Source: G942493275 sp942493275 (GTDB lineage Bacteria; Actinomycetota; Coriobacteriia; Anaerosomatales; PHET01). From it: DNA of 64,000 nt. Where the stretch lies: NCBI GenBank assembly GCA_942493275.1, contig OW818687.1:2046001-2110000 (forward strand). The letters run 5' to 3'. Each line of letters starts with the position of its first letter. Position 1 is the first letter of the stretch. The translations under genes and the position numbers were made by a program. The notes beneath the pieces were generated by a model. That model searched no databases. It had not been told where the DNA came from and saw only the letters and a list, made by a program, of their open reading frames with translations. Shown here piece by piece: positions 39,877 to 47,698 of the stretch.

Positions 39877-40979
39877 GCTGCGAAGTACGCGTGGATATTC
39901 CCGGGCAGTCCTACTCGGTGTCAATCGGGGCTGGGCTGCTCAAGACGGTTGGGGACAGTGTTCGGGCAGCTACGGACGCCGAGAAGATCGCGCTGATTAC
40001 CGATGAGACCGTGGCCGCCCGATACGGGATGGCCGTGTCATCGAGCCTCACGAATGCGGGCTTTCACGTGTTCGACTTCACCGTCCCCGCAGGCGAGCCC
40101 TCGAAGAACTGGATGACCGCGGGTAACCTGCTCGAGGAACTCGCCGCAGCGGGACTCGGGCGCACCGACTGTGTTCTCGCGCTCGGCGGCGGGGTCGTCG
40201 GCGATCTTGCGGGCTTCGTGGCCGCGACGTACCTGCGCGGGATCGATTTCGTGCAAGTGCCGACCACGCTTCTCGCCATGGTGGACTCCTCCGTCGGCGG
40301 CAAGACAGGCGTCGACCTCTCGGCGGGAAAGAACCTCGCAGGCGCGTTCAAGCAGCCCAAAGCGGTCATCGCAGACACCTCCACCCTCGTGACGCTGCCC
40401 GAGTCCGAGTGGTTGAGCGGGCTGGCCGAGGTGGCCAAGTCCGGCGTCATCGAGGGCGAGGAGTTCATGGCGTGGCTCGAGAGCAACGCCGGCAGACTGC
40501 TGGCGCGCGACGAGGCCGTCGTGGACGAAGCGGTGCGCCGGTGCGTGTCGTTCAAGTCGGCGGTGGTTTCGCGCGATGAGACGGAGGAGGGCCCCCGCGA
40601 GTGCCTCAACTACGGGCACACCCTGGGGCATGCGATAGAGAAGGTCGCGGGCTACGGAGTCGTGTCCCACGGCGCCGCCGTGGCGGAGGGGATGCGCTTC
40701 GCCTCCCGAGTCGCTGTTCAGCTGGCGGGCGCCGACAAGAGGTTCGTGAAGCGTCAGGATGCGCTCCTCGATGCCCTGGGACTCGCCCCGCTGGATGTTT
40801 CGCTCAAGAGCGCGTCGATCGTGGACGCGATGAGGTCGGATAAGAAGGCCCGAGCCGGGTCGGTGAGGTTCGTGCTCGCCGACGCGCCCGGTTCGTGGCG
40901 CTGTGAGGCAGTGCCTGAGTCAGTGCTGTACGACCACGTCAACGCGTGGGTAGCGACCAAAGGGAGTGAGCAGGAGTGA
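39873..40979 (+). CDS. aroB: 3-Dehydroquinate synthase
   Basis: Second enzyme of the shikimate pathway, NAD- and Zn-dependent; 368 residues. Motifs: LALGGGVVGDLAGFVAATYL, VPTTLLAMVDSSVGGKTGVD, and metal-binding ECLNYGHTLGHAIE with SHGAAVAEGM. GTG at 39873 overlaps the aroK stop; AGGGGAG is upstream. The stop overlaps aroQ by four bases. Confidence 0.97.
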   Translation: MSCEVRVDIPGQSYSVSIGAGLLKTVGDSVRAATDAEKIALITDETVAARYGMAVSSSLTNAGFHVFDFTVPAGEPSKNWMTAGNLLEELAAAGLGRTDCVLALGGGVVGDLAGFVAATYLRGIDFVQVPTTLLAMVDSSVGGKTGVDLSAGKNLAGAFKQPKAVIADTSTLVTLPESEWLSGLAEVAKSGVIEGEEFMAWLESNAGRLLARDEAVVDEAVRRCVSFKSAVVSRDETEEGPRECLNYGHTLGHAIEKVAGYGVVSHGAAVAEGMRFASRVAVQLAGADKRFVKRQDALLDALGLAPLDVSLKSASIVDAMRSDKKARAGSVRFVLADAPGSWRCEAVPESVLYDHVNAWVATKGSEQE

Positions 40980-41416
40980 AAATCCTCGTCCTGAACGGAC
41001 CCAATCTCAACCTCCTCGGCGAGCGCGAGCCTGACGTGTACGGCGCTGCGCGCCTCTCGGACATCGAAGCGGCCTTGTCGTCGCAGGCTTCCGAGATGGG
41101 CGTCGACGTTGTGTTCTTCCAGAGCAACAACGAGGGAGCGCTGATCGACCGCCTCCACGAGGCCCGCGTCGACTGTGACGCCGTCGTGTTCAACCCGGGA
41201 GCGTTCACTCACTACTCGTACGCGCTGCGCGACGCGGTCGCGGCTATCGCGATTCCGGTCGTTGAGGTCCACCTCTCCAACATCCATGCGCGCGAGGAGT
41301 TTCGCGCCAAGTCCGTCATCGCGCCGGCGTGCGCCGGCCAGATCAGCGGATTCGGCGTGTCGAGCTACGTGATGGGCCTGAGGGCTGCCGCGCGACTGGC
41401 AAAGGAAGCCGAGTGA
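40976..41416 (+). CDS. aroQ: Type II 3-dehydroquinate dehydratase
   Basis: Dehydrates 3-dehydroquinate to 3-dehydroshikimate; 146 residues, dodecameric type II family. It begins ILVLNGPNLNLLGEREPDVYG with the catalytic Arg and Tyr, and contains FNPGAFTHYSYALRDA and EVHLSNIHAREEFR with the catalytic His. GTG start in a 4-base overlap with aroB. The overlap with pepQ is also four bases. Confidence 0.97.
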   Translation: MKILVLNGPNLNLLGEREPDVYGAARLSDIEAALSSQASEMGVDVVFFQSNNEGALIDRLHEARVDCDAVVFNPGAFTHYSYALRDAVAAIAIPVVEVHLSNIHAREEFRAKSVIAPACAGQISGFGVSSYVMGLRAAARLAKEAE

Positions 41417-42504
41417 AGGCGGATCGCCGGCTCGGCGAGGTCAGGGCGAGGCTCGCGGCCGACGGTTCGGTCTCGGCGTTCGTCGTCTCCAAGGCGTCCA
41501 ACGTCGCCTACGTGACCGGCTTTGAGGGGGTCTTCGACACCGAGGACGCCCATGCGGCAGTCATCACACCCGACGCCGCCGTCCTCTACACCGACTCGCG
41601 CTACGTAGAGGCCGCCACCCGCGCCGCCGAGGGCTCGGCATGGTCGATCAGGCAGCCGCCGGAGAACATCTACGCCACCGTGTGTGAGGACTTGGCCGAG
41701 CAGGGTATCGGCTCGCTGGCGCTCGAATCGTCGGTGCCTTTTGGCCGATTCCGCTTCATCTCCGAGAAGTTCGGCGGCAACGTGGTCGCGGTGGACCAGT
41801 GGGTCGAGGATGTCCGCCGCGTGAAGGAGCCCGAGGAGATCGCGCGTATCGCTGCAGCTCAGGAGCTCACGGACCGCGCCTTCGACTTCGTGCTCGGCGT
41901 GGTTCGCGAGGGGGTCACGGAGCGCGATATCGCGATAGAGCTCGAGTTCTTCATGCGTCGGCAGGGGAGCGAGGGAGTAGCTTTCCCGCCGATCGTCGCG
42001 AGTGGTCCCAACTCCGCGCTGCCGCACGCATCGGTCACCGACCGGGTCGTGACTTGGGGCGACTTCGTCAAGCTCGATTTCGGTGCCCGCATCGGCGGCT
42101 ATTGTGCGGACATGACGCGCACGCTGGTGGTGGGGGAGCCGAGCGAGAGGCAGCGCGAGATCCACGCTGCCGTGCTCGCGGCAAACGAGGCCGGCATCGC
42201 CGCGGTTCGCGCGGGGCTTCTCGGCTCGGAGATCGATGCTGCCGCACGGCAGGTGATCGTCGATGCGGGCTTCGGGGAACGGTTCCAGCACGGGCTGGGA
42301 CACGGAGTCGGGATGGACGTGCACGAGTTGCCGAGTGTGGGCCCGAGGGGCACCAAGCCGGTGCTCGCGGGTTCGGTGATCACCATCGAGCCGGGCGTGT
42401 ACCTGCCCGGGTTCGGGGGTGTTAGAATCGAGGACTTGGTGGTGGTGGAAGACTCGGGATGCCGAGTGCTGACCACGTCACCCAAGCATCTCATCGGAGT
42501 GTAG
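41413..42504 (+). CDS. pepQ: Xaa-Pro aminopeptidase/dipeptidase (M24B family)
   Basis: A 363-residue metallopeptidase cleaving X-Pro bonds. An N-terminal creatinase-like domain (SKASNVAYVTGFEGVFD) precedes the pita-bread catalytic domain. Metal ligands are visible in KLDFGARIGGYCADMTRT, GHGVGMDVHE, TIEPGVYLPG and GVRIEDLVVV. GTG at 41413 overlaps aroQ. The aroQ - pepQ - efp order is the same as in Bacillus subtilis (yqhS-yqhT-efp). Exact substrate preference is not clear. Confidence 0.93.
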   Translation: MKADRRLGEVRARLAADGSVSAFVVSKASNVAYVTGFEGVFDTEDAHAAVITPDAAVLYTDSRYVEAATRAAEGSAWSIRQPPENIYATVCEDLAEQGIGSLALESSVPFGRFRFISEKFGGNVVAVDQWVEDVRRVKEPEEIARIAAAQELTDRAFDFVLGVVREGVTERDIAIELEFFMRRQGSEGVAFPPIVASGPNSALPHASVTDRVVTWGDFVKLDFGARIGGYCADMTRTLVVGEPSERQREIHAAVLAANEAGIAAVRAGLLGSEIDAAARQVIVDAGFGERFQHGLGHGVGMDVHELPSVGPRGTKPVLAGSVITIEPGVYLPGFGGVRIEDLVVVEDSGCRVLTTSPKHLIGV

Positions 42505-42546
42505 AACGCGCCGCATCGCGGACGCGACAGTGCGAAGGAGCCAGTT

Positions 42547-43107
42547 GTGCCAGTTACCACCGCGCAGTTCAAGAACGGAATGTGCATCGCCTACGAAGGC
42601 AAGCGCTGGGTCATCGTCGAGTTCCAGCACGTCAAGCCCGGCAAGGGCGGCGCGTTCGTGCGCACCAAGCTCAAGGAACTCGAGAGCGGCCGAGTCGTGG
42701 ACTACACCTTCCGCGCGGGCGAGAAGTTCGACGACGTGCGGGTCGAGACCAAGAAGATGCAGTACCTCTACAACGACGGTGTGTCGTTCCACTTCATGGA
42801 CAACAGCTCCTACGAGCAGATCGAACTCAGCGGCGACTTCATCGGCGAGGCATCGAAGTGGCTGAGGGAGAACGACGAGGTCGAGGTCCAGACCGCAGAC
42901 GGCGAGTACATGGGCGTCGAGCCCCCGATGTTCGTTGAGCTCGAGGTCACCGAGACGGATCCCGGGTTCAAGGGCGATACCGTCCAGGGCGGCACCAAGC
43001 CCGCGACCCTCGAGACCGGTGCGGTCGTGCAGGTCCCGATGTTCGTCGAGGTCGGCGACAGGCTCAAGATCGATACGCGCGACGGGCGCTACATCACGCG
43101 CGTCTAG
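42547..43107 (+). CDS. efp: Translation elongation factor P
   Basis: Relieves ribosome stalling at polyproline; 186 residues with three beta-barrel domains. The loop tip reads KPGKGGAF, with Lys33 at the position modified in other bacteria. No modification enzyme (EpmA, EarP, YmfI) is encoded in the window, so the state of Lys33 is unknown. GTG at 42547 has AAGGAG 7 bases upstream. The Pro-Glu and Pro/Ala-rich proteins of the pilus locus are obvious potential clients. Confidence 0.97.
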   Translation: MPVTTAQFKNGMCIAYEGKRWVIVEFQHVKPGKGGAFVRTKLKELESGRVVDYTFRAGEKFDDVRVETKKMQYLYNDGVSFHFMDNSSYEQIELSGDFIGEASKWLRENDEVEVQTADGEYMGVEPPMFVELEVTETDPGFKGDTVQGGTKPATLETGAVVQVPMFVEVGDRLKIDTRDGRYITRV

Positions 43108-43127
43108 CAAGTCACGGCGTACGACCC

Positions 43128-43167
43128 ACACCGGGCGGATGAAGGCGTGAGCCTATCCGCCCGGTGT
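43128..43167 (+). terminator. Hairpin terminator after efp
   Basis: ACACCGGGCGGAT (43128-43140) pairs perfectly with ATCCGCCCGGTGT (43155-43167). The stem continues as AGGC-GTGA-GCCT above a two-base bulge, giving 17 bp with a GTGA tetraloop. The TATAAT box of the next gene starts four bases later, so termination and initiation are packed together. Confidence 0.8.
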
Positions 43168-43171
43168 CGTA

Positions 43172-43177
43172 TATAAT
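43172..43177 (+). promoter_or_regulatory. Consensus -10 element of the carboxyltransferase-accC operon
   Basis: TATAAT, a perfect -10 hexamer, lies 69 bases before the ATG, immediately after the efp terminator. The -35 region (around 43149-43154) is poor and overlaps the terminator stem. Confidence 0.55.
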
Positions 43178-43245
43178 CTTCGGACTACCTGGCGCACGCT
43201 CGTGTGCCCGGGCCGCTCGCTCACAGCATGCACGAGGGAGTCGCG

Positions 43246-45102
43246 ATGCGACCTGTTCACATCACAGATACGACACTGAGAGACGCGCACCAGTCGCTCT
43301 GGGCCACGCGCATGGAGATCGGGGATATGCTCCCGATCCTCGGCAAGATGGACTCCGTTGGCTACTGGTCGCTTGAGGTCTGGGGCGGAGCGACGTTTGA
43401 CGCCGCCCTCAGGTTCCTCGATGAGAACCCGTGGGAGCGCCTGCGCATCATCAAGCGCCACTGCCCCAAGACCCCGCTGCAGATGCTGCTTCGAGGTCAG
43501 AACCTCGTCGGATATCACCATTACAGCGACGAGATCGTGGAGCGGTTTTGCCACGTGTCGAAGCGCAACGGTATCGACGTCTTCCGCGTCTTCGACGCCC
43601 TGAACGACATCCGCAACGTCGAGGTGTCCGCACGGGCCATCAAGGAGGCGGGCGGACATTTCGAGGGCGCGATCAGCTACACCGTGTCCCCGGTTCACAC
43701 CATTGACTCCTTCATCGAGTACGCGCAGCAGCTCAAGGAGCTCGGCGCCGATACGATCTGCATCAAGGACATGGCGGGAATGCTCACGCCGTTCCGCACC
43801 GAGCGCATGGTGCGCGCGCTGAAGGACGAGGTCGGCCTGCCGGTCCACGTGCACTGTCACTACATCGGCGGCATGGCTCCCATGAACTACCTCAAGGCCG
43901 CCGAGGCGGGCGCTGACATCGTCGACACGGCGGTCGTGGCCCTTGCTTTCGGCAACAGCCAGCCGGCGGTCGAGATGATCGTGGCCGCACTCAAGGAAAG
44001 CCCCTATGACTCCGGGCTCGACCTCGATCTGCTCTTCGAGATCGCCGAGTACTGGGAGAACGTACGGCGCGAGAAGGGTCTCAAGCGCGGCATCACCACG
44101 CTGCTGTCGATGGAGGTCTTCAGCCATCAGGTGCCCGGCGGGATGATGAGCAACCTGGTCAGCCAGCTGGAGCTCCAGAAGGCGCTGGACCGGCTTCCCG
44201 ACGTTCTCAAGGAAATCGCGCGGGTTCGCGCCGAGGTCGGCTATCCGCCGCTCGTCACCCCGCTGTCTCAGATCGTCGGTACGCAGGCGGTCATGAACAT
44301 CCTGACCGGTAAGCGTTGGTCGGTCGTACCTCGTGAGATGAAGGACTACATCAAGGGGTACTACGGCAAGGCGCCGGGAACCATGAACCAGGAGATCGTC
44401 GCCAAGGTTCTGGGTGACGACAAGCAGCTCGGTCCCGACGTGAGACCGGGTTCGCTGGTCACAACGACGTATGACGAGGTAGCCGCCGAGATAGGGGACC
44501 TCGCTAAGAGCGAAGAGGACGTGCTGATGTACGCCCTCTTCCCGAACGAAGCACGCCAGTACCTCTCGGCGCACCGCGAGGGTGCCGAGGGCGCGGTGTT
44601 CCTCATGGGTGAGGAAGCCTCTACTGTCAGGGAGGAAGACCAGGTGGACGTCAACCAGATTCGTGAACTGATCAAGATGATCGAGGCTTCGGATGTCGCC
44701 GAGATCGTCATCGAGGAGGGCGACTCCAAGGTGACGCTCCGCAAGAGCGGCGCGATCGTGGCGCCCGTTGCCGCAGCTCCTGTCGCAGCCGCGCCCGCCG
44801 CGGCGCTGGTCGCATCGGCGGAGGCCGCAGCGGCTCCCGCCGCAGGCGAGCGTCCGGCCAATTGGAAGACCGTCGTTGCGCCGATGGTCGGCACCTACTA
44901 CTCAGCCCCGTCCCCTGGCGCACCCGCGTTCATCGCGGTCGGCGATCAGGTCGCCGAGGGCGACGTGCTGTGCATCCTCGAGGCGATGAAGCTCATGAAC
45001 GAGATCACCGCCGAGGAGTCCGGCTTCATCCGTGAGATCGCGGTCGCCAATGGTGACGCTGTCGAGTACGGGACCGTGCTCTTCTACTACGAGCCGGCCT
45101 AG
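43246..45102 (+). CDS. Fusion of OadA/PycB-type carboxyltransferase with AccB-type biotin carrier
   Basis: A 618-residue two-part protein. Residues 1 to about 455 are a pyruvate/oxaloacetate carboxyltransferase: ITDTTLRDAHQSLWATRM, GGATFDAALRFL, CIKDMAG and the metal-binding VHVHCHY. Residues from about 467 (VDVNQIRELIKMIEASDVAE) are like a complete AccB, including an Ala/Pro linker and VVAPMVGTYYSAPSPGAP. The biotin site is EAMKLMNE with Lys582. ATG at 43246 has GAGGGAG 5 bases upstream. It sits where accB stands in Bacillus-type accB-accC-asp23-nusB operons and precedes accC. It could form a pyruvate carboxylase, an oxaloacetate decarboxylase or a shared BCCP; no accA/accD is in the window. 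Confidence 0.92.
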   Translation: MRPVHITDTTLRDAHQSLWATRMEIGDMLPILGKMDSVGYWSLEVWGGATFDAALRFLDENPWERLRIIKRHCPKTPLQMLLRGQNLVGYHHYSDEIVERFCHVSKRNGIDVFRVFDALNDIRNVEVSARAIKEAGGHFEGAISYTVSPVHTIDSFIEYAQQLKELGADTICIKDMAGMLTPFRTERMVRALKDEVGLPVHVHCHYIGGMAPMNYLKAAEAGADIVDTAVVALAFGNSQPAVEMIVAALKESPYDSGLDLDLLFEIAEYWENVRREKGLKRGITTLLSMEVFSHQVPGGMMSNLVSQLELQKALDRLPDVLKEIARVRAEVGYPPLVTPLSQIVGTQAVMNILTGKRWSVVPREMKDYIKGYYGKAPGTMNQEIVAKVLGDDKQLGPDVRPGSLVTTTYDEVAAEIGDLAKSEEDVLMYALFPNEARQYLSAHREGAEGAVFLMGEEASTVREEDQVDVNQIRELIKMIEASDVAEIVIEEGDSKVTLRKSGAIVAPVAAAPVAAAPAAALVASAEAAAAPAAGERPANWKTVVAPMVGTYYSAPSPGAPAFIAVGDQVAEGDVLCILEAMKLMNEITAEESGFIREIAVANGDAVEYGTVLFYYEPA

Positions 45103-45110
45103 GGGGCACT

Positions 45111-46463
45111 GTGTTCGATCGCATTCTCATCGCCAACCGCGGAGAGGTGGCGCTGCGCGTCATCCGTGCGGCTCGCGAGATGGGCATCGAGACGGTCGCC
45201 GTCTACTCGGAGGCCGACAAGGACTCGCTGCCCGTCATGGTGGCCGACCACTCAGTCTGCATCGGTCCGGCGCCGTCGGCGGCAAGCTACCTCAACATGC
45301 CCAACATCATCTCGGCCGCCCTTACCACGGGTGCGCAGGCGATTCATCCCGGCTACGGATTCCTGGCCGAGAACGCCGCGTTCGCGCGTGCGTGCGCGGA
45401 CTCGGGTATCGCCTTCATCGGCCCCACGCCTGAGGCGATCGACCGCATGGGCGACAAGGCGGTTGCCCGCGAGACGGCGGCGGCTGCCGGCGTCCCCACG
45501 GTTCCGGGTTCTGACGGGGCTGTCGACGATGCCGAGACGGCCCTCGAGTTCGCCAAGCAGGTTGGCTTCCCGGTTCTCATCAAGGCGTCGGCCGGCGGCG
45601 GAGGCAAGGGCATGCGCGTCGCCGAGGACGAGGCTTCGCTTCGCACGAGCTTCGTGGCCGCCAAGACCGAGGCTGCGGCGGCGTTCGGCAACGACACCGT
45701 CTACCTCGAGAAGTACCTGAAGCGTCCTCGGCACGTCGAGATCCAGGTACTCGCCGATACGCACGGCAACGCGGTGCACCTGTTCGAGCGCGACTGCTCG
45801 ATCCAGCGTCGCCACCAGAAGCTCCTCGAAGAGGCGCCGAGCCCCGCACTCACGCCCGAACTGCGCGCCGAGATGGGCGCTGCGGCAATCAAGCTGGTGC
45901 GCGCGGTCAACTATGTGAACGCGGGTACGGTCGAGTTCCTGCTCGACACCGACGGTAAGTTCTACTTCATGGAGATGAACACGCGCGTTCAGGTCGAGCA
46001 CCCCGTCACCGAGCAGATCTGCGGTGTCGACATCATCCGTGAGCAGATTCGCATCGCCGCCGGGCATCCGATGAAGCACGCTCGGCAAGAGGACATCGTC
46101 TTGCGCGGCCATGCCATCGAGTTCCGCATCAACGCCGAGGATCCGGCCCACAACTTCCGGCCGCATCCGGGCGTCGTGGACCTCTTCAGCGCGCCGGGCG
46201 GCTTTGGAGTCCGCGTCGACAGCCACATCTACTCGGGCTATCGCGTCCCGCCGACCTACGATTCGCTTCTCGCGAAGCTGATCGTGTGGGGTGAGACCCG
46301 CGAGGACGCCATAGATCGCGCTCGCCGCGCGCTCGACGAGTTCATCGTCACCGGTATCCCCACCACGATTCCGTTCCACCTGCAGGTCATCGAAGTCCCC
46401 GCTTTCAAGCGGGGCGAGGTCTATACTGACTTCATCGAGACCGAGATGAGTGGCGTTCTCTAA
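45111..46463 (+). CDS. accC: Biotin carboxylase
   Basis: ATP-dependent carboxylation of biotin on the carrier domain encoded just upstream; 450 residues, ATP-grasp family. Motifs: ILIANRGEVALRVIRAAREM, HPGYGFLAENAAFARAC, the glycine-rich loop KASAGGGGKGMRVAED, ERDCSIQRRHQKLLEEAPSP and FMEMNTRVQVEHPVTE. GTG at 45111 with AGGGGG upstream, eight bases after the fusion gene. It may serve acetyl-CoA carboxylase, pyruvate carboxylase or both. Confidence 0.96.
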   Translation: MFDRILIANRGEVALRVIRAAREMGIETVAVYSEADKDSLPVMVADHSVCIGPAPSAASYLNMPNIISAALTTGAQAIHPGYGFLAENAAFARACADSGIAFIGPTPEAIDRMGDKAVARETAAAAGVPTVPGSDGAVDDAETALEFAKQVGFPVLIKASAGGGGKGMRVAEDEASLRTSFVAAKTEAAAAFGNDTVYLEKYLKRPRHVEIQVLADTHGNAVHLFERDCSIQRRHQKLLEEAPSPALTPELRAEMGAAAIKLVRAVNYVNAGTVEFLLDTDGKFYFMEMNTRVQVEHPVTEQICGVDIIREQIRIAAGHPMKHARQEDIVLRGHAIEFRINAEDPAHNFRPHPGVVDLFSAPGGFGVRVDSHIYSGYRVPPTYDSLLAKLIVWGETREDAIDRARRALDEFIVTGIPTTIPFHLQVIEVPAFKRGEVYTDFIETEMSGVL

Positions 46464-46485
46464 CGACGCCCGAAAGAGGTCCACT

Positions 46486-46836
46486 ATGTCTGATGAGATA
46501 AAGCTCGAAGGGCTGGGAGTAGCGCCCAACGTGCTGGATACGATCGTGCTGGTCGCCGTCGAGAGTGTTGACGGCGTCGTCGCTGTCGGCGCGCCGGGTC
46601 TCGCCGGTCTGGTCCAGAAGGGTGCGCGCAAGGGCACCGCTCGCGCGATCGACGTGACGGTGGTCGAGGAGGACCGGCTGTCTGTGGCGATTCACGTCCA
46701 GATCCGCTACGGCTCCCGTCTGCGTGAGGTAGCGAGCAAGATTCAAGAAGTCGTAGTCGAGGCACTCACGAGCCAGGTCGGCGTCGAAGTGGCAGAGGTC
46801 GACGTGTTCGTCGACGGCCTCGTCTTCGACGAGTAG
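46486..46836 (+). CDS. Asp23/Gls24 family envelope stress protein
   Basis: A 116-residue small alpha/beta protein of the Asp23/Gls24 (YqhY) family. It shows VAPNVLDTIVLVAVESVDGV, then the basic stretch KGARKGTARAI, and VAIHVQIRYGSRLREVASKIQ. It lies between accC and nusB exactly as yqhY does in Bacillus, where it is tied to fatty-acid synthesis control. ATG at 46486 is chosen; an in-frame start overlapping accC is not supported by homologues. Confidence 0.93.
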   Translation: MSDEIKLEGLGVAPNVLDTIVLVAVESVDGVVAVGAPGLAGLVQKGARKGTARAIDVTVVEEDRLSVAIHVQIRYGSRLREVASKIQEVVVEALTSQVGVEVAEVDVFVDGLVFDE

Positions 46837-46841
46837 GCCAG

Positions 46842-47258
46842 ATGCCACGTTCAGAACGTCACAGGTCACGGCTACAGGCCCTTCAGATCCTCTACCAGCG
46901 CGAGATGACCGGCGTGAGCGCCGCGCGCATCTTCGACGAGCGCTCGTACTCTCTCGAGGACGGCGAACCCGATGACTTCTGCCGGAGTCTCGTTCTCGGT
47001 GTGGAGGAGCACCTCGACGCCATCGACGCCACGCTCAGCGATGTGTCCGAGCACTGGGCGGTCTCGCGTATGCCGGTCGTGGATCGCAACATACTGAGAC
47101 TCTCCACTTACGAGATCCTCAATGTGCCCGAGGTTCCGGCGAGCGTCGCCATCAACGAGGCGGTAGAGCTGGCCAAGACCTTCGGGGGCGAGGACTCCTC
47201 CAAGTTCGTGAACGGTGTGCTCGGCCGAATCGCCGAGCGCCGTGAGATCGAGGAGTGA
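46842..47258 (+). CDS. nusB: Transcription antitermination factor NusB
   Basis: Binds boxA RNA with NusE in rRNA antitermination; 138 residues, all-helical. Conserved signatures are RHRSRLQALQILYQREMTG at the N-terminus, RMPVVDRNILRLSTYEIL and PASVAINEAVELAKTFGGEDSS near the C-terminus. It overlaps the xseB region by the AGGAG that serves as its neighbour's SD. Confidence 0.95.
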   Translation: MPRSERHRSRLQALQILYQREMTGVSAARIFDERSYSLEDGEPDDFCRSLVLGVEEHLDAIDATLSDVSEHWAVSRMPVVDRNILRLSTYEILNVPEVPASVAINEAVELAKTFGGEDSSKFVNGVLGRIAERREIEE

Positions 47259-47260
47259 CG

Positions 47261-47590
47261 ATGGCCGACGAGCCGCACGGTTTCACACAGGCGCGAGCGC
47301 GACTCGAAGAGATCGTGTCGCAGGTGCGCAAGAAGGACACCTCGCTTGAAAAGAGCCTCGACCTGCTCGAGGAAGGCGTTCGTCTCGCAAATCAGTGCAC
47401 CGAGCTGATCGACCACGCCGACTGGGAGGCCGCAGCCACCGGTTCGGCTCCGGGTGAGGCGGTCGAGGGTGACCCGGCCGCAGGATCCGAGGGGTCCGAG
47501 GCCCAGGGCGACGACAACCCCGCGAATGCGGACGTGCCGGCCGATGAGGAGCCCGCTGTGGGCGAGGCTCCCGAGTCCGACGCCGACTGA
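47261..47590 (+). CDS. xseB: Exodeoxyribonuclease VII small subunit with acidic tail
   Basis: Small subunit of exonuclease VII; 109 residues. The helical core is residues 7-50 (FTQARARLEEIVSQVRKKD, SLEKSLDLLEEGVRLANQCTE). Typical XseB ends at about 75-80 residues; here the last 55 residues are an acidic Glu/Asp/Ala/Gly tail of low complexity. AGGAG lies 5 bases before ATG 47261. The large subunit gene xseA, normally adjacent, is absent from the window. Confidence 0.88.
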   Translation: MADEPHGFTQARARLEEIVSQVRKKDTSLEKSLDLLEEGVRLANQCTELIDHADWEAAATGSAPGEAVEGDPAAGSEGSEAQGDDNPANADVPADEEPAVGEAPESDAD

Positions 47591-47698
47591 CCGCTGCAAC
47601 GGGTCGGTGACGGAGCGCGGACGTCGTGCTGCGGGTAGGGTCATACTGGGTGCATGGCCCGGCAGTGAACGGGCCGGCCTCAAGGGGAAAGCGAGAGC

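Noticed and set aside
43153..44574. A 473-residue minus-strand frame opposite the carboxyltransferase gene
   Set aside because: Shadow frame of a well-supported gene; low complexity in Leu/Arg/Val/Asp.
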